Position numbers and translations under genes: made by a program. Shown here piece by piece: positions 7,640 to 16,520 of a stretch of 64,000 bases of DNA. Under the pieces are notes generated by a model that was given only the letters and a program-made list of their open reading frames with translations, had not been told where the DNA came from and did not search any database. Source of the stretch: G963668605 sp963668605 (GTDB lineage Bacteria > Acidobacteriota > Terriglobia > Bryobacterales > Bryobacteraceae); NCBI GenBank assembly GCA_963668605.1, contig OY764903.1, positions 1,550,001 to 1,614,000 of the forward strand. The letters are read 5' to 3'. The stretch's first letter is position 1, and each line of letters opens with the position of its first letter.

Positions 7640-8200
7640 TCAACGGAAGCTGAGCAACACGCGATTTGCGCTCGCGCCGTCGACCGTGAGCAGCAACGGA
7701 ATCTGCCCCTTTCCCGCGAGCGATCGCGGCAGCGACACGTTCACCTGGTCGAGTCCCGCATACTGGCCCTGCGGTCCGGCGTAGAGCACCGGGACCTCCA
7801 ACCCGCCGATCGTACACGAGACCGACGCGAGCGACGTTCGACCGCGTAAGCCGGTCGCGTACAACTCGAGCACTGTGACATCGTCCGCTCCGCCGAGATC
7901 CACGGGAGTCGCCATGCACTGTCCCGGCGCTGTGCACGAAAAAACCGCGGCCGCGCTCTGCGATCCATCCGGGCGCACCAGACGAGCGATGGCCGCCGGC
8001 GCGCCCTGCCCGTTAGCCGCCGCCGTGAAAATCCCTGGCGATACCGGCAGGATCGTGAGTCCGCCGTATGCGACCGTTCCGCCTCCGCCGGTCACAACCA
8101 GAGTGGTGGCGCCCGGAACCGTTGGGAACCCGGAACCCCCCGGATGGGCTGATTGCCTTCCTTCAGGGGTTGCGAAGATGCTGCGCCCGTACCGGGAAGC
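7640..8200 (-). pseudogene. Orphan C-terminal fragment of a Solibacter-type surface protein
   Basis: The open frame from the upstream stop (complement of 8201-8203) reads through PTVPGATTLVVTGGGG, ILPVSPGIFTAAANGQGAP, VLELYATGLRG and YAGLDQVNVSLPRSLAG to LSFR. This is the pattern of the TIGR03437-like C-terminal domain common in secreted Solibacter proteins. Such domains sit at the end of long proteins. Here there is no signal peptide, no upstream propeller and no ribosome binding site; the only start is an internal GTG at 8095. It lies just downstream of the full-length gene on the same strand, so it looks like the tail of a second, lost copy. Confidence 0.65.
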
Positions 8201-8332
8201 TCACCGGAAAAGGTACGAAATATCCCGCTAATTCGGGACGCGATCCGGGCGGCATTCCCGTATGCGCGAGCGCCTTATGAGCGGTCGGCTTGACCGGCGT
8301 TTGCCACTGCCTGGCGTTCTGGCTACTCAGCA

Positions 8333-11065
8333 TTACTTAACCGCGAGTTTCACCACGTTACTGTTGGTCGCGTTGCTGTCGAAAAATGAGGTGTACCCAA
8401 GCTGGCAGGGCTGCGTACCGTACGCGAAATTCACAAGACCCGAGGCGAGGTTCGGGAGCAACTGGACGTTCAGTTGATACAGTCCCACATGACCTGGCGA
8501 AATCCCTGAATAAAGAATCTTTCCGCCGCTCACCCCTTCGCATACGCCGCGCGCCAAGCTCGCGGATGCCGGACCAGGAGCGGGCGTGCCGCTGGCAATC
8601 GCGGGATTCACCAAGCCGAAACCGGTCCCGTAAACAATGATCGTTTCTCCGGGCGCCGCCGGATTGGCTGGCGTCACCAGACTATAGTCGGAAGCGTGTT
8701 GGATCGCAGGCGAGCCGTCGGGCAAAGTGAAAATTCCGGGCGCGACGGGACGCGGGTACGCGAATGTTGTCGCACCCCGGTAACTCACTTCTATCCCCGG
8801 TACGGACCCGATTTCAAACGGAACCTGGAAATTCACCTGCTGCATACCGTCCGGCACGTTCGACACCGACAGAATCGGCGCAGGTGTTCCACGGATCAGG
8901 ATGGACACACCGGCCAGTTCGGTTGGAAGCGGCGTGCCCGACGCCGTGACCGAGGCGGGCAGGTCCAACCCGCGCAGAAACAAACTGGCCAGACCGCCCG
9001 GCGAAGGCAGACCTGGATTCCAGGAAGCGGCGTTTGTCAGGCCCTCCCACTGCACATGATCGCCTTCGGGCGTGATCTTCACCACCTGCACCTCGGCGGT
9101 AGTGCTCGGTGCGATCGGTGAAATTGACCCGGAAGACAACCCGCTTCCGACGGCATAGAGATTTCCTGCAGCGTCCAGTGATATGGCTGTGACCGCGTCG
9201 CGGCCAAGATAGGTGGACCACTCGAGCTTTTTCCCGTCCGGATCGAGCACGCTCACAAAACCAGCTTTCCCGCAGGTCGCCGAGGAATCAGGGTGCGAAC
9301 TCGAGGTGTACGAGTAGCATGTTTCGAAGTAGGTAGTGGACTGTATTGCTTTAACCACGGGAAACGACGGCTCGAAACTATGGTATCTGAACCAGTAAGA
9401 GTAGCCTGCGATGTAGGCTCTCCCCGCAGCGTCTACAGCAATTCCAGATGGAAAGGTCGAGGATGCTGCATGTCCACCGAAATACGTCGAGTACATCAAT
9501 CGCCGCCCGTCTGAGCTCAGCTTGGCAACAAAAATTGGTCCTGGCCCTTTCGCATCGATTGCTTCCGCGGTGACTGGCAAGTCGCTCGATGCCGTAGTGC
9601 CAGCGATGTATACGTCTCCGCCGGGGCCAATCGCAATCGTCACCGGCTTCTCTCTCGCTGAACCGCCGAAATACGTAGCAAACAACACGGCCGTGCCTGA
9701 CGGGTTTAACTTCACGACGACGGCGTCGGAACAACTACTTCCGGCGCATGTAGGTTGGAACGCGAATGCTGTGGTCGTCCACGCGGTAAACGTAGTGCCA
9801 GTAGTTACGTAGGCATTGCCCGCAACGTCGGCAGCGACCACAGGCGAGTCGCCGGGTCCCAGGCAGGTGGAGTACAACAAGGCGCCCGCAGGAAGTTGGT
9901 TCCCGCTCAGCAAAGCCGGATTCAACTTCAAGACGAATATACTATTTGCCGTAGGCAGCTTCGCGCGATACGCGCCGGCCGAGACCGGGAAATCGCTGGA
10001 CTCCGTGGTGCCCGCGATGTAGAGTCCGCCATCGGGGCCCAATGCTATCGACGTGCCTTGATCCGAGCCGCTTCCGCCCAGAAGAATCGACGCCAGCAAC
10101 TTCCCGTCAGACGCGAATTTCATAATTACGATCTCGCTGGGTCCTGCCGACGCGCGATACGCCGAACCGGTCAAGTATGCGTTGCCGTCCGCGTCAACCG
10201 CGATATTACTCAGCGAGCCCAGGGTCCACGACACGGGAGGAGGTGACTTGATAAGCGTGGAATACAGAACGGATTTTCCGTCTGGGCTGAGTTTGGTCAC
10301 GAAGCCGGCGTGGAAGCCACAGTAGGACGGCGGTCGGCAACTTTGATCTGGCGGCGGTTCCAGCGCATTGACCAGCGGAAAATCTCTCGATGCCGACATC
10401 CCCGCTACGTAAATGTTCCCCTTTCGATCTGACCCGATTCCGGAAGCAGTGTCGTCCTCGCGCGTGACGTAGATTACGTTGTTTTCGTATCCGGAGCCGC
10501 CGAAGCCGGCCAAAAGCACAATGGTAGGATCAATAACAAGTGCTTTCCGCTTGTCGTAGGGACCAACCCGGAAACCAACGGCAGCGCCGCCGCTCGCGAT
10601 CGTGTACGCTCCATCCACCTCCACACGCCCGCCGTTCCCCTGTTTCTGGTAGATCAGCGGCTTTCGATGCCGCACCTCGCCCGCTGTGGTAAAGATCGCC
10701 AGGTCTCCGTTCTCATCCACGCACAAACTCGAAGCACCCGAAAAGGAGAACTGGATAAGCGAGGGATCTGCGCCAGCGGCAACCACCCAATCGTATTCAA
10801 TATCCTCGCCCTTTCGATAAATCACGAGGTCAATTCCTGGAAACACAGCGCGATAACGAATTCGCCAGTTGTCCTCCGGCAGTACACGCTCGGGTTCAGC
10901 TGCGCCCACGTTCATGCGTAGCGGAATCCCGTTTCCGAATCGCATCGTGATCAACCCCTTCGTGACTTCAACCGTGTAGCCCTTCCCCTGTGAGCTAAAC
11001 CTGGCGTTCTCACCGGCCCAAGCCGCTCCAATCGTGAGCCATGCCGCAATGAGCGCTTTATGCAT
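8333..11065 (-). CDS. Secreted SBBP beta-propeller protein with Solibacter-type C-terminal domain
   Basis: About 910 residues from the start MHKALIAAWLTIGAAWAG, which gives a clean signal peptide and has GCGAGG upstream; a longer frame adds 37 unlikely residues. After the signal comes a DUF7948-like region (RYRAVFPGIDLVIYRKGEDIEY, residues about 70-190). It is followed by a propeller of repeats of the SBBP type (GNIYVAGMSASRDFP, GNAYLTGSAY, GGLYIAGTTESSDFPVS, GDVYIAGTTASSDLPVT, GRAYIAGYSY). The last 230 residues form the C-terminal domain (LTNAASWNPGLPSPGGLASLF, ETIIVYGTGFG, VGLYQLNVQLLPNLASG). It probably acts outside the cell or on its surface; the ligand is unknown. Confidence 0.85.
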   Translation of the reverse strand: MHKALIAAWLTIGAAWAGENARFSSQGKGYTVEVTKGLITMRFGNGIPLRMNVGAAEPERVLPEDNWRIRYRAVFPGIDLVIYRKGEDIEYDWVVAAGADPSLIQFSFSGASSLCVDENGDLAIFTTAGEVRHRKPLIYQKQGNGGRVEVDGAYTIASGGAAVGFRVGPYDKRKALVIDPTIVLLAGFGGSGYENNVIYVTREDDTASGIGSDRKGNIYVAGMSASRDFPLVNALEPPPDQSCRPPSYCGFHAGFVTKLSPDGKSVLYSTLIKSPPPVSWTLGSLSNIAVDADGNAYLTGSAYRASAGPSEIVIMKFASDGKLLASILLGGSGSDQGTSIALGPDGGLYIAGTTESSDFPVSAGAYRAKLPTANSIFVLKLNPALLSGNQLPAGALLYSTCLGPGDSPVVAADVAGNAYVTTGTTFTAWTTTAFAFQPTCAGSSCSDAVVVKLNPSGTAVLFATYFGGSAREKPVTIAIGPGGDVYIAGTTASSDLPVTAEAIDAKGPGPIFVAKLSSDGRRLMYSTYFGGHAASSTFPSGIAVDAAGRAYIAGYSYWFRYHSFEPSFPVVKAIQSTTYFETCYSYTSSSHPDSSATCGKAGFVSVLDPDGKKLEWSTYLGRDAVTAISLDAAGNLYAVGSGLSSGSISPIAPSTTAEVQVVKITPEGDHVQWEGLTNAASWNPGLPSPGGLASLFLRGLDLPASVTASGTPLPTELAGVSILIRGTPAPILSVSNVPDGMQQVNFQVPFEIGSVPGIEVSYRGATTFAYPRPVAPGIFTLPDGSPAIQHASDYSLVTPANPAAPGETIIVYGTGFGLVNPAIASGTPAPGPASASLARGVCEGVSGGKILYSGISPGHVGLYQLNVQLLPNLASGLVNFAYGTQPCQLGYTSFFDSNATNSNVVKLAVK

Positions 11066-11476
11066 ATTTGCCTCGCGCAAATAAATCATAGCGCGAATCA
11101 TGTCGGAACATAAATATGAGAAGTCTATTTCAATTTGGGAGACCATCAGATCTCTCATCCCAATCAATCTACACATTTATTCCCCATCCTGACATCCACT
11201 TACCCACCACCATACACAAAATCCCCACCAACGCTTGCTACACTCCAACAGGGAGCAGTCCAAGCCATAGCGGCAGACAGCGCCGCTCGCATACCTCATC
11301 TGCACCAGCGACTGAACCTCAACGCACCGGACGCAGGGATCTGAACGGATTGGTTGGGATGCTTTGAACTATTATTACCTTTGGGGGCAGACTGAACCGC
11401 AATCTGCTCGCTCATGACTAGATGTGGCAATTGCTGGAAATGGTCTGTAAAGTGAGGCCAAACGCAAGGGAGAACC
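11066..11476. other. Intergenic region between divergent genes
   Basis: About 410 bases between the divergent propeller gene and the AsnC-type gene. The sequence at 11090-11230 is noticeably AT-richer and C-rich on the plus strand (many CCACC runs). Short frames cross it but none has supporting signals. Promoters for both neighbours must lie here; I could not assign boxes with confidence. Confidence 0.4.
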
Positions 11477-11767
11477 ATGATAACGGCTATCGTTCTGATA
11501 AACACGGCGCAAGGATGCACGCAGGAGGTCGCGCAGGCGCTGATCGACCTGCCGGGTGTAACGGAAGCCTATTCTGTCGCTGGACCGTATGACCTCGTCG
11601 CCATCGCGCGAGTGCGCCATCACGACGATCTCGCCGACTTGGTAGCGGGACGCATCCAGAAGATACCAGGCATCGGAGCCACGAATACACTGATCGCCTT
11701 CCAGGCATACAGCCGGCGAGACCTCGAGGCCATGTGGGATATCGGCAACGAGGAACCGGCGAGCTAG
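11477..11767 (+). CDS. Stand-alone Lrp/AsnC ligand-binding (RAM) domain protein
   Basis: A 96-residue protein starting MITAIVLINTA after an AAGGGAGA ribosome binding site. It matches the effector-binding C-terminal half of Lrp/AsnC regulators: VAQALIDLPGVTEAYSVAGP, then YDLVAIARV and IQKIPGIGATNTLIAF. No helix-turn-helix domain is present. Such free-standing RAM domains oligomerise and bind amino acids or similar small ligands, and may regulate by mixing with full-length family members. It is convergent with the MFS gene of the molybdenum hydroxylase operon and separated from it by 27 bases. Confidence 0.85.
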   Translation: MITAIVLINTAQGCTQEVAQALIDLPGVTEAYSVAGPYDLVAIARVRHHDDLADLVAGRIQKIPGIGATNTLIAFQAYSRRDLEAMWDIGNEEPAS

Positions 11768-11772
11768 TCTTT

Positions 11773-11823
11773 ACCGGATCCCCGGCGAAGCCGATCAGCA
11801 TTCCGGGGCTGGAGGGATCCGGT
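11773..11823. terminator. Hairpin between convergent genes (possible terminator)
   Basis: Perfect 10-bp inverted repeat ACCGGATCCC (11773-11782) and GGGATCCGGT (11814-11823), with an inner CCCCGG/CCGGGG pair, between the AsnC-type gene and the convergent MFS gene. It overlaps the last codons of the MFS gene. No T-run follows on either strand, so intrinsic termination is uncertain. Confidence 0.35.
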
Positions 11824-12943
11824 GAAGGCGAAGCGCCAGAAACAGGATCCCTCCAGCGCAGGCCAAGGCCACGCCGATGGCGGCGCGCGTGCCGCTGCGT
11901 TCGGCGAGACTGCCGGCAAGCCACGGCATCAGCATCGCGCCGGAGCGGGCCACGGCAAGCATGACTCCAAAGACAGCTCCCGTGCGACCGGCAAAGCGCG
12001 CACCTGCCATGCCCATCGTGGTGGGAAAGATCCCGGCCATGGCCGCGCCGGTAAGGGCGAGAGCCGCAGCGGCCGGAAGAAAATGAGCCGCAACGAGCAG
12101 CCATAGAGTTCCGGCGCCGGTCAGCACAGCGCTGCCGACGACTATGAACTCGCCGCTCACGCGGCTGGCAAGCCATGCCAGCGCCGCTCGGGCGGCAATC
12201 ACAGCCGCCCACATGCCGCTCACGGCCCAGGAAGCCTGCGCAACGCTGGCGAAGTTCGTCAGGTGCGCGGTGGCGTAGCCGGTCAAGATCATTTCGTTGC
12301 CGGATTGCAGGAACAGAAGCAGGGCGGCCGTGGCGACCCAGGGTTCGCGAAGCAGGGTCCAGGGCCGGGACGGGACCGTTGCCGAACTTGGCGCGGGCCC
12401 AGGCAAGGGGAGCGCGGCCGAGGCCAGACCGACGGCCGCACACAAGGAGGCCGCCAGCCAGAGTACGGGCTCCATGCCCCAGCGCTCCAACAGACTTCCA
12501 AGACCAAGCGGAACCAACAAAGCGCCAAGGCCAAAGAAAATGCCCAAGCGGTTGAGCTCGGCGTTCTTACGCAGCGGCTCCACGCTGAGTCCCGCCGTCA
12601 GCGTATTTGTGGCTACGTTCAGTAGCCCGCCGCCCACGCCGAGCAGTGCTGCGGCGCCGATAACGATGGCGAAACCTTTTGCCGAAGCCACAGCCAGCAT
12701 GGCGAACGCAACCAGCAGCGGCCCGGCAACCATGGCCGCGCGAGGACCATGCCGGTCGACCGAGGAGCCGAGCGACAAGGTGCAGACAACTACCGCCGCG
12801 TTCAGAACAAAGAAGAGAAGGCCGGCTGCGGCGAGGTCGAAATGCGCCCGGGCAGCCAGCAGCGGTAGTGTCGCTCCGAGCAACGCCACGCTGACGCCGA
12901 AGACGAACATGCCGCCCCAAGCGGCATAGCGCGCGGTCTTCAC
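11795..12943 (-). CDS. MFS transporter, last gene of the molybdenum hydroxylase operon
   Basis: Twelve-helix major facilitator of about 382 residues. I take the GTG at 12943 (VKTARYAAWGGMFVFG) as start because its GTGA overlaps the stop of the preceding FAD-subunit gene, giving translational coupling; the longer open frame of 511 residues is antisense-like and lacks hydrophobic character upstream. The loop between helices 2 and 3 has GSSVDRHGPRAAM, a typical MFS motif A variant (GxxxDRxGxR). The position in the operon suggests it moves the substrate or product of the hydroxylase, but the substrate cannot be read from sequence. Confidence 0.85.
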   Translation of the reverse strand: MKTARYAAWGGMFVFGVSVALLGATLPLLAARAHFDLAAAGLLFFVLNAAVVVCTLSLGSSVDRHGPRAAMVAGPLLVAFAMLAVASAKGFAIVIGAAALLGVGGGLLNVATNTLTAGLSVEPLRKNAELNRLGIFFGLGALLVPLGLGSLLERWGMEPVLWLAASLCAAVGLASAALPLPGPAPSSATVPSRPWTLLREPWVATAALLLFLQSGNEMILTGYATAHLTNFASVAQASWAVSGMWAAVIAARAALAWLASRVSGEFIVVGSAVLTGAGTLWLLVAAHFLPAAAALALTGAAMAGIFPTTMGMAGARFAGRTGAVFGVMLAVARSGAMLMPWLAGSLAERSGTRAAIGVALACAGGILFLALRLHRIPPAPEC

Positions 12944-13773
12944 CTCAACCCTGCCAGGAAGCGAAGCAGCAGGTTCCGCGCAACCTGACGCCGGTAGTGG
13001 GCGGTGGAGCGCAGGTCGTCGATAGGAGACGTTTCGTCGGGAAGCTCCGGCAGAGAGTCGAGGCGTGCACCGCGCAGGATCTGCTCCGTGCGCAAGCAGC
13101 GCAGCGGTACGGGCGCCATGCTGGCGTAGGCAAGCCGGAAGTCCTCGATGCGCCCATCTGCAGTACGCGCGGCGGCCGCCATGGCAACTTTCGAGATGGC
13201 CTGAGCGGCGCGCGTACCCACCTTTCGGAAGCATTCGTGCCAGCCCTCCCTGCCAAGCGGCAGCAGGATACGAGCGATCAACTCGCCCGGACGTAAGTCC
13301 ATCTGCTTGTAGCCCAGATGAAAGTGGCAATACGGAACCCGCCGCACGCCGCCACGGCGGACAAGTTCGAGTTGCGCATCATAGACCAGCAGCACAGGGA
13401 GTGAGTCGCCGGCGGGCGAGGCGTTTCCGATGTTGCCGCCGAGAGTCCCGCGGTTCTGCGTAGCGATACTGCCGGTGACAGAGGCGGAGGCCGCCAGCAG
13501 CGGGAAGAGCTCGCGGATCAGGCGGGACTCGCGCAGCTCGGTGTACGTGACTAGTGCGCCGATAGAGACGAGCCCGCCCTCCTCGCGGATGCCGCGCAGA
13601 TCGTCGAGATTCCAGAGCCCGGCGAAGCGGCGGCCCGCAAGACGTCCGGACTCCAGCAGCACCATGATGTCGGTTCCTCCGGCGAGAGGACACCAGCCCT
13701 GATCCAGCAGTTCCAGCACGCTTTCGAGCCGCAGCGGGGCTTCGAGCTGGTACTCAGGAGTGAAGCTCTTCAA
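12940..13773 (-). CDS. Molybdenum hydroxylase FAD-binding subunit (XDH/CO-dehydrogenase M type)
   Basis: 277 residues, starting MKSFTPEYQLEAPLRLESV. FAD-binding motifs of the family are present: CPLAGGTDIMVLLESG near residue 30 and IATQNRGTLGGNIGNASPAGD near residue 105. The C-terminal domain has the CO_deh_flav_C look (FRKVGTRAAQAISKVAMAAAA). It passes electrons from the iron-sulfur subunit to NAD or another acceptor. Start and stop overlap the neighbouring genes by a few bases, so it belongs to a tightly coupled operon with the 2Fe-2S and molybdopterin subunits. Confidence 0.92.
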   Translation of the reverse strand: MKSFTPEYQLEAPLRLESVLELLDQGWCPLAGGTDIMVLLESGRLAGRRFAGLWNLDDLRGIREEGGLVSIGALVTYTELRESRLIRELFPLLAASASVTGSIATQNRGTLGGNIGNASPAGDSLPVLLVYDAQLELVRRGGVRRVPYCHFHLGYKQMDLRPGELIARILLPLGREGWHECFRKVGTRAAQAISKVAMAAAARTADGRIEDFRLAYASMAPVPLRCLRTEQILRGARLDSLPELPDETSPIDDLRSTAHYRRQVARNLLLRFLAGLR

Positions 13774-14237
13774 CGCTCGGCCTCCTGGCGAGCCGCTGCG
13801 GCGGCCGATTCCACGATGGCCCGGTAGCCAGTGCAGCGGCAGAGGTTTCCGGCGAGCCTTTCGCGCAATTCAGCTTCGCCGGCTGCCGGATTGTGCCGGA
13901 GAGCGTCCACCGTAGCCACGACCATGCCGGGCGTACAGATGCCGCACTGCGCGGCGCCGCCACGCAGGAATGCCTGCGCCACACTGCTCGAAGCGAGGCC
14001 CTCAATGGTGACCACGTCGCGGCCGGACACTTCGAGAGCGGGAACAAGGCAGCTATTCACCAGGCGGCCGTCCAGCAGTACGGCACAGGCGCCACATTCA
14101 CCTTCGCCGCAACCTTCCTTGGTTCCGGTGAGGTGGAGCCGTTCGCGCAGCACGTCAAGCAAGCGCTCCATCGGCAGAGCCTCCACTTCGCGGTCGAGGC
14201 CGTTCACGCGAAAACGCAGACACAGCGGCTCAGGCAT
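13770..14237 (-). CDS. Molybdenum hydroxylase 2Fe-2S subunit
   Basis: 155 residues with two [2Fe-2S] domains in the usual order. The N-terminal plant-ferredoxin-like cluster uses GCGEGECGACAVLLDGR and a later Cys in VNSC. The C-terminal helical domain uses QCGICTPGM and NLCRCTGY. All eight cysteine ligands are present. It relays electrons from the molybdenum site to FAD. It overlaps both neighbouring genes (eight bases with the molybdopterin subunit, four with the FAD subunit). Confidence 0.95.
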   Translation of the reverse strand: MPEPLCLRFRVNGLDREVEALPMERLLDVLRERLHLTGTKEGCGEGECGACAVLLDGRLVNSCLVPALEVSGRDVVTIEGLASSSVAQAFLRGGAAQCGICTPGMVVATVDALRHNPAAGEAELRERLAGNLCRCTGYRAIVESAAAAARQEAER

Positions 14238-16317
14238 TGAGAACCTCCATGATCCGCTCCGGCGAAGCGGGCAGAGTGTCGAAATGGCCGCCGGCCGCTT
14301 GGACTGCCGCGTTCACGATGGCCGGAGCGGCGCCGTCGAGCGGAAGTTCTCCGAGCCCACGCGGACCTTCCGGCGCCTCCGAATCGACAAAGATCACCTC
14401 GATAGGCGGCGCGTCGAGCGCGGTCGGGATGATCGTGTTGGTGAGCTGCGCGTTCTCGATGCGGCCGTTGCGATAGATCGTCTCCTCGCTCAGCGCGTAG
14501 CCGGCGCCCTGCATAATGCCTCCCTCCACCTGGCCCCGGGCGAGTTCAGGGTTGATGATGCGGCCGGCGTCCAGCGCAGCCGTGATGCGCTCCACTTTGA
14601 CCTCTCCGGTATCGGTATCCAGTTGCACTTCGGCGACCTGCACCGCCCAGGAGTAGCCGGTGTAGGCGTCTCCGCTGAAGCTGGCGTCATCCCAGCGAAC
14701 ACCGGGCGGCGGTTCGTAGCGGGCGGTGGCGCGGCGCAAACCGGGGCTGCTTTCGCGGAGTTCCCGGGCGCAGCGTTCCACCAGCGCTCCGACGACCGCT
14801 GTTGTGCGTGAGGCCACGGTCGGGCCGCTGTTCGGAACGATCGCAGTATCCGCCGCCGGCACATCCACGTTCTCCACGACGCAGCCGAAAGCGGCCGCTG
14901 CGATCTGGCCTAGCACGGTGGTTGAGCCCTGTCCGATCTCGACACTCGAGACCAGCACACGCAGGCGTCCGTCGGGCGCGAGTTCCATCGTGACCTCCGA
15001 CTGCAGACGATCCTCTCCAGCGCCAGTGAAACCGTTACCGTGGAAGCTGCATGACAGGCCGATGCCGCGGCGAACCGGGTCGGGGCCCGGCGCGGAATAG
15101 CGCTCGAACTTCTCCGCGTAGCCGGAGGCCTGGACCGCGCGGTCAAGGAGGGCGACCAACTTCGGGTCCTGAAGAAGCAACTGACCGGTGGCCGTGCGCG
15201 CACCGGCGCGGAAGAGGTTGCGCCGGCGAAGTTCATCGGGCCTCAGGCCGAGGCGGGCAGCCGCGGTGTCCATGTGGCGTTCGATGGCGAAGCAGGACTG
15301 AGGTACGCCGAAGCCGCGGAAGGCTCCATGGGGAGGGTGGTTTGTGGCTACCGCGCGCCCAACCAGCCGCACGTTGTCGCATTGGTACGGACCGGTCGCA
15401 TGGATCAGCCCGCGCGAAAGCACCACCGGGGAGAGTGTCGTGTAAGCGCCGCCGTCGATGAGAAAATCGATGTCGAGCACCAGCAGGCGCCCGTCCTTGT
15501 CGAATCCCGAGCGGATCCGTGTGCGGGAAGGATGGCGCTTAGTGGTGGCGGCCAAGTCTTCGGCGCGATCATAGATCATGCGTACCGGCAGGCCGGACTT
15601 CCACGCGAGCAAGGCGGCGTGGCAGGCCAGCACGCTCGGGTAATCTTCCTTGCCTCCAAAGCCGCCCCCTGTCGCGCAGGCGGCTACGCGGACCTTGTCG
15701 CCCGGCCAGTGAAACAAACGCTGGAGCGCGTGGTGCACGTAATACGGGCACTGCATCGAGCCGCGTACGAAGACGCCCTGTTCCGGAGAGGCTGTGGCCA
15801 CTATGGCTTGGGGCTCGATGTAGACCTGGTCGACCGCGGGCGTGCGGTAGACGCCGTCGGCCACGACCGCGGCGTCCCGCAGGACCTGCTCGACATCGCC
15901 TCGCTCGCGCCGGTACTCCTTGAACACGCGCGTAGAGAGTTCCGCGTCGAGCAACGCTTCGGCGGGCTCGTGGCGCACACGCACCGCGCTCCGGGCGGCT
16001 TCGGCCATGTAGCGGTCCGGATGGGCGATCAGCAGCAGCGGCTCGCCCCAGTGGTTGATTTCGGTGGCAGCCAGGCAGGGCTGGTCTTCGACAATGTGGG
16101 CGACACAGTTGTCGCCGGGGATATCCGCGGGAGTGACCACCGTACATTCCCCCCAAGGAAATGCCGGGTCGAAATCGAAACCGGCGATCAGCCCGCGGAC
16201 GCATTCGGAACGGACAGTGACGCCCCAAAGCGCTCCAGGTATTTCCAGATCTGCCGTATAGATGGCAGCTCCGGTCGTCTTCGCCAGCGCCTCCCGCCGC
16301 GCAACGCTCCGATTCAT
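14230..16317 (-). CDS. Molybdenum hydroxylase large subunit (xanthine dehydrogenase family)
   Basis: Catalytic molybdopterin-binding subunit, 695 residues, somewhat shorter than the usual 750-780. The N-terminal a/b hammerhead begins AKTTGAAIYTADLEIPGAL. The molybdopterin region has ATGGGFGGKEDYPSVLACH and GAFRGFGVPQSCFAIE. Near the C-terminus is RGLGELPLDGAAPAIVNA, whose Glu aligns with the catalytic glutamate of xanthine dehydrogenases. Family members hydroxylate purines, aldehydes, nicotinate or other heterocycles; the substrate here is not clear. No XdhC-type maturation factor is encoded in the window. It is first in the operon and divergent from a ribose-type ABC importer. Confidence 0.92.
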   Translation of the reverse strand: MNRSVARREALAKTTGAAIYTADLEIPGALWGVTVRSECVRGLIAGFDFDPAFPWGECTVVTPADIPGDNCVAHIVEDQPCLAATEINHWGEPLLLIAHPDRYMAEAARSAVRVRHEPAEALLDAELSTRVFKEYRRERGDVEQVLRDAAVVADGVYRTPAVDQVYIEPQAIVATASPEQGVFVRGSMQCPYYVHHALQRLFHWPGDKVRVAACATGGGFGGKEDYPSVLACHAALLAWKSGLPVRMIYDRAEDLAATTKRHPSRTRIRSGFDKDGRLLVLDIDFLIDGGAYTTLSPVVLSRGLIHATGPYQCDNVRLVGRAVATNHPPHGAFRGFGVPQSCFAIERHMDTAAARLGLRPDELRRRNLFRAGARTATGQLLLQDPKLVALLDRAVQASGYAEKFERYSAPGPDPVRRGIGLSCSFHGNGFTGAGEDRLQSEVTMELAPDGRLRVLVSSVEIGQGSTTVLGQIAAAAFGCVVENVDVPAADTAIVPNSGPTVASRTTAVVGALVERCARELRESSPGLRRATARYEPPPGVRWDDASFSGDAYTGYSWAVQVAEVQLDTDTGEVKVERITAALDAGRIINPELARGQVEGGIMQGAGYALSEETIYRNGRIENAQLTNTIIPTALDAPPIEVIFVDSEAPEGPRGLGELPLDGAAPAIVNAAVQAAGGHFDTLPASPERIMEVLNA

Positions 16318-16520
16318 GTCCCCTATTCTGCAACAAAGGCGGAGCGCCTGGGGGAACCCAAATCAGAATTCCAGCGCGGCGCGCCCGACCAAGAGTCCGT
16401 GGAAAAGCGTGATGGATTTCTGGCTTTGCGCGCCGCCGGCGCTCGGGATAAGATGGATCTTCCGAAGTTCCAAGTCATGCAAATCCACTTACGGCACTTG
16501 CGCATCCGGTCGCTTGATTG

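Noticed and set aside
12944..13330. N-terminal extension of the MFS transporter
   Set aside because: The open frame extends 129 codons upstream, but that part is antisense-like in composition and overlaps the FAD subunit gene; the coupled GTG at 12943 is the better start.
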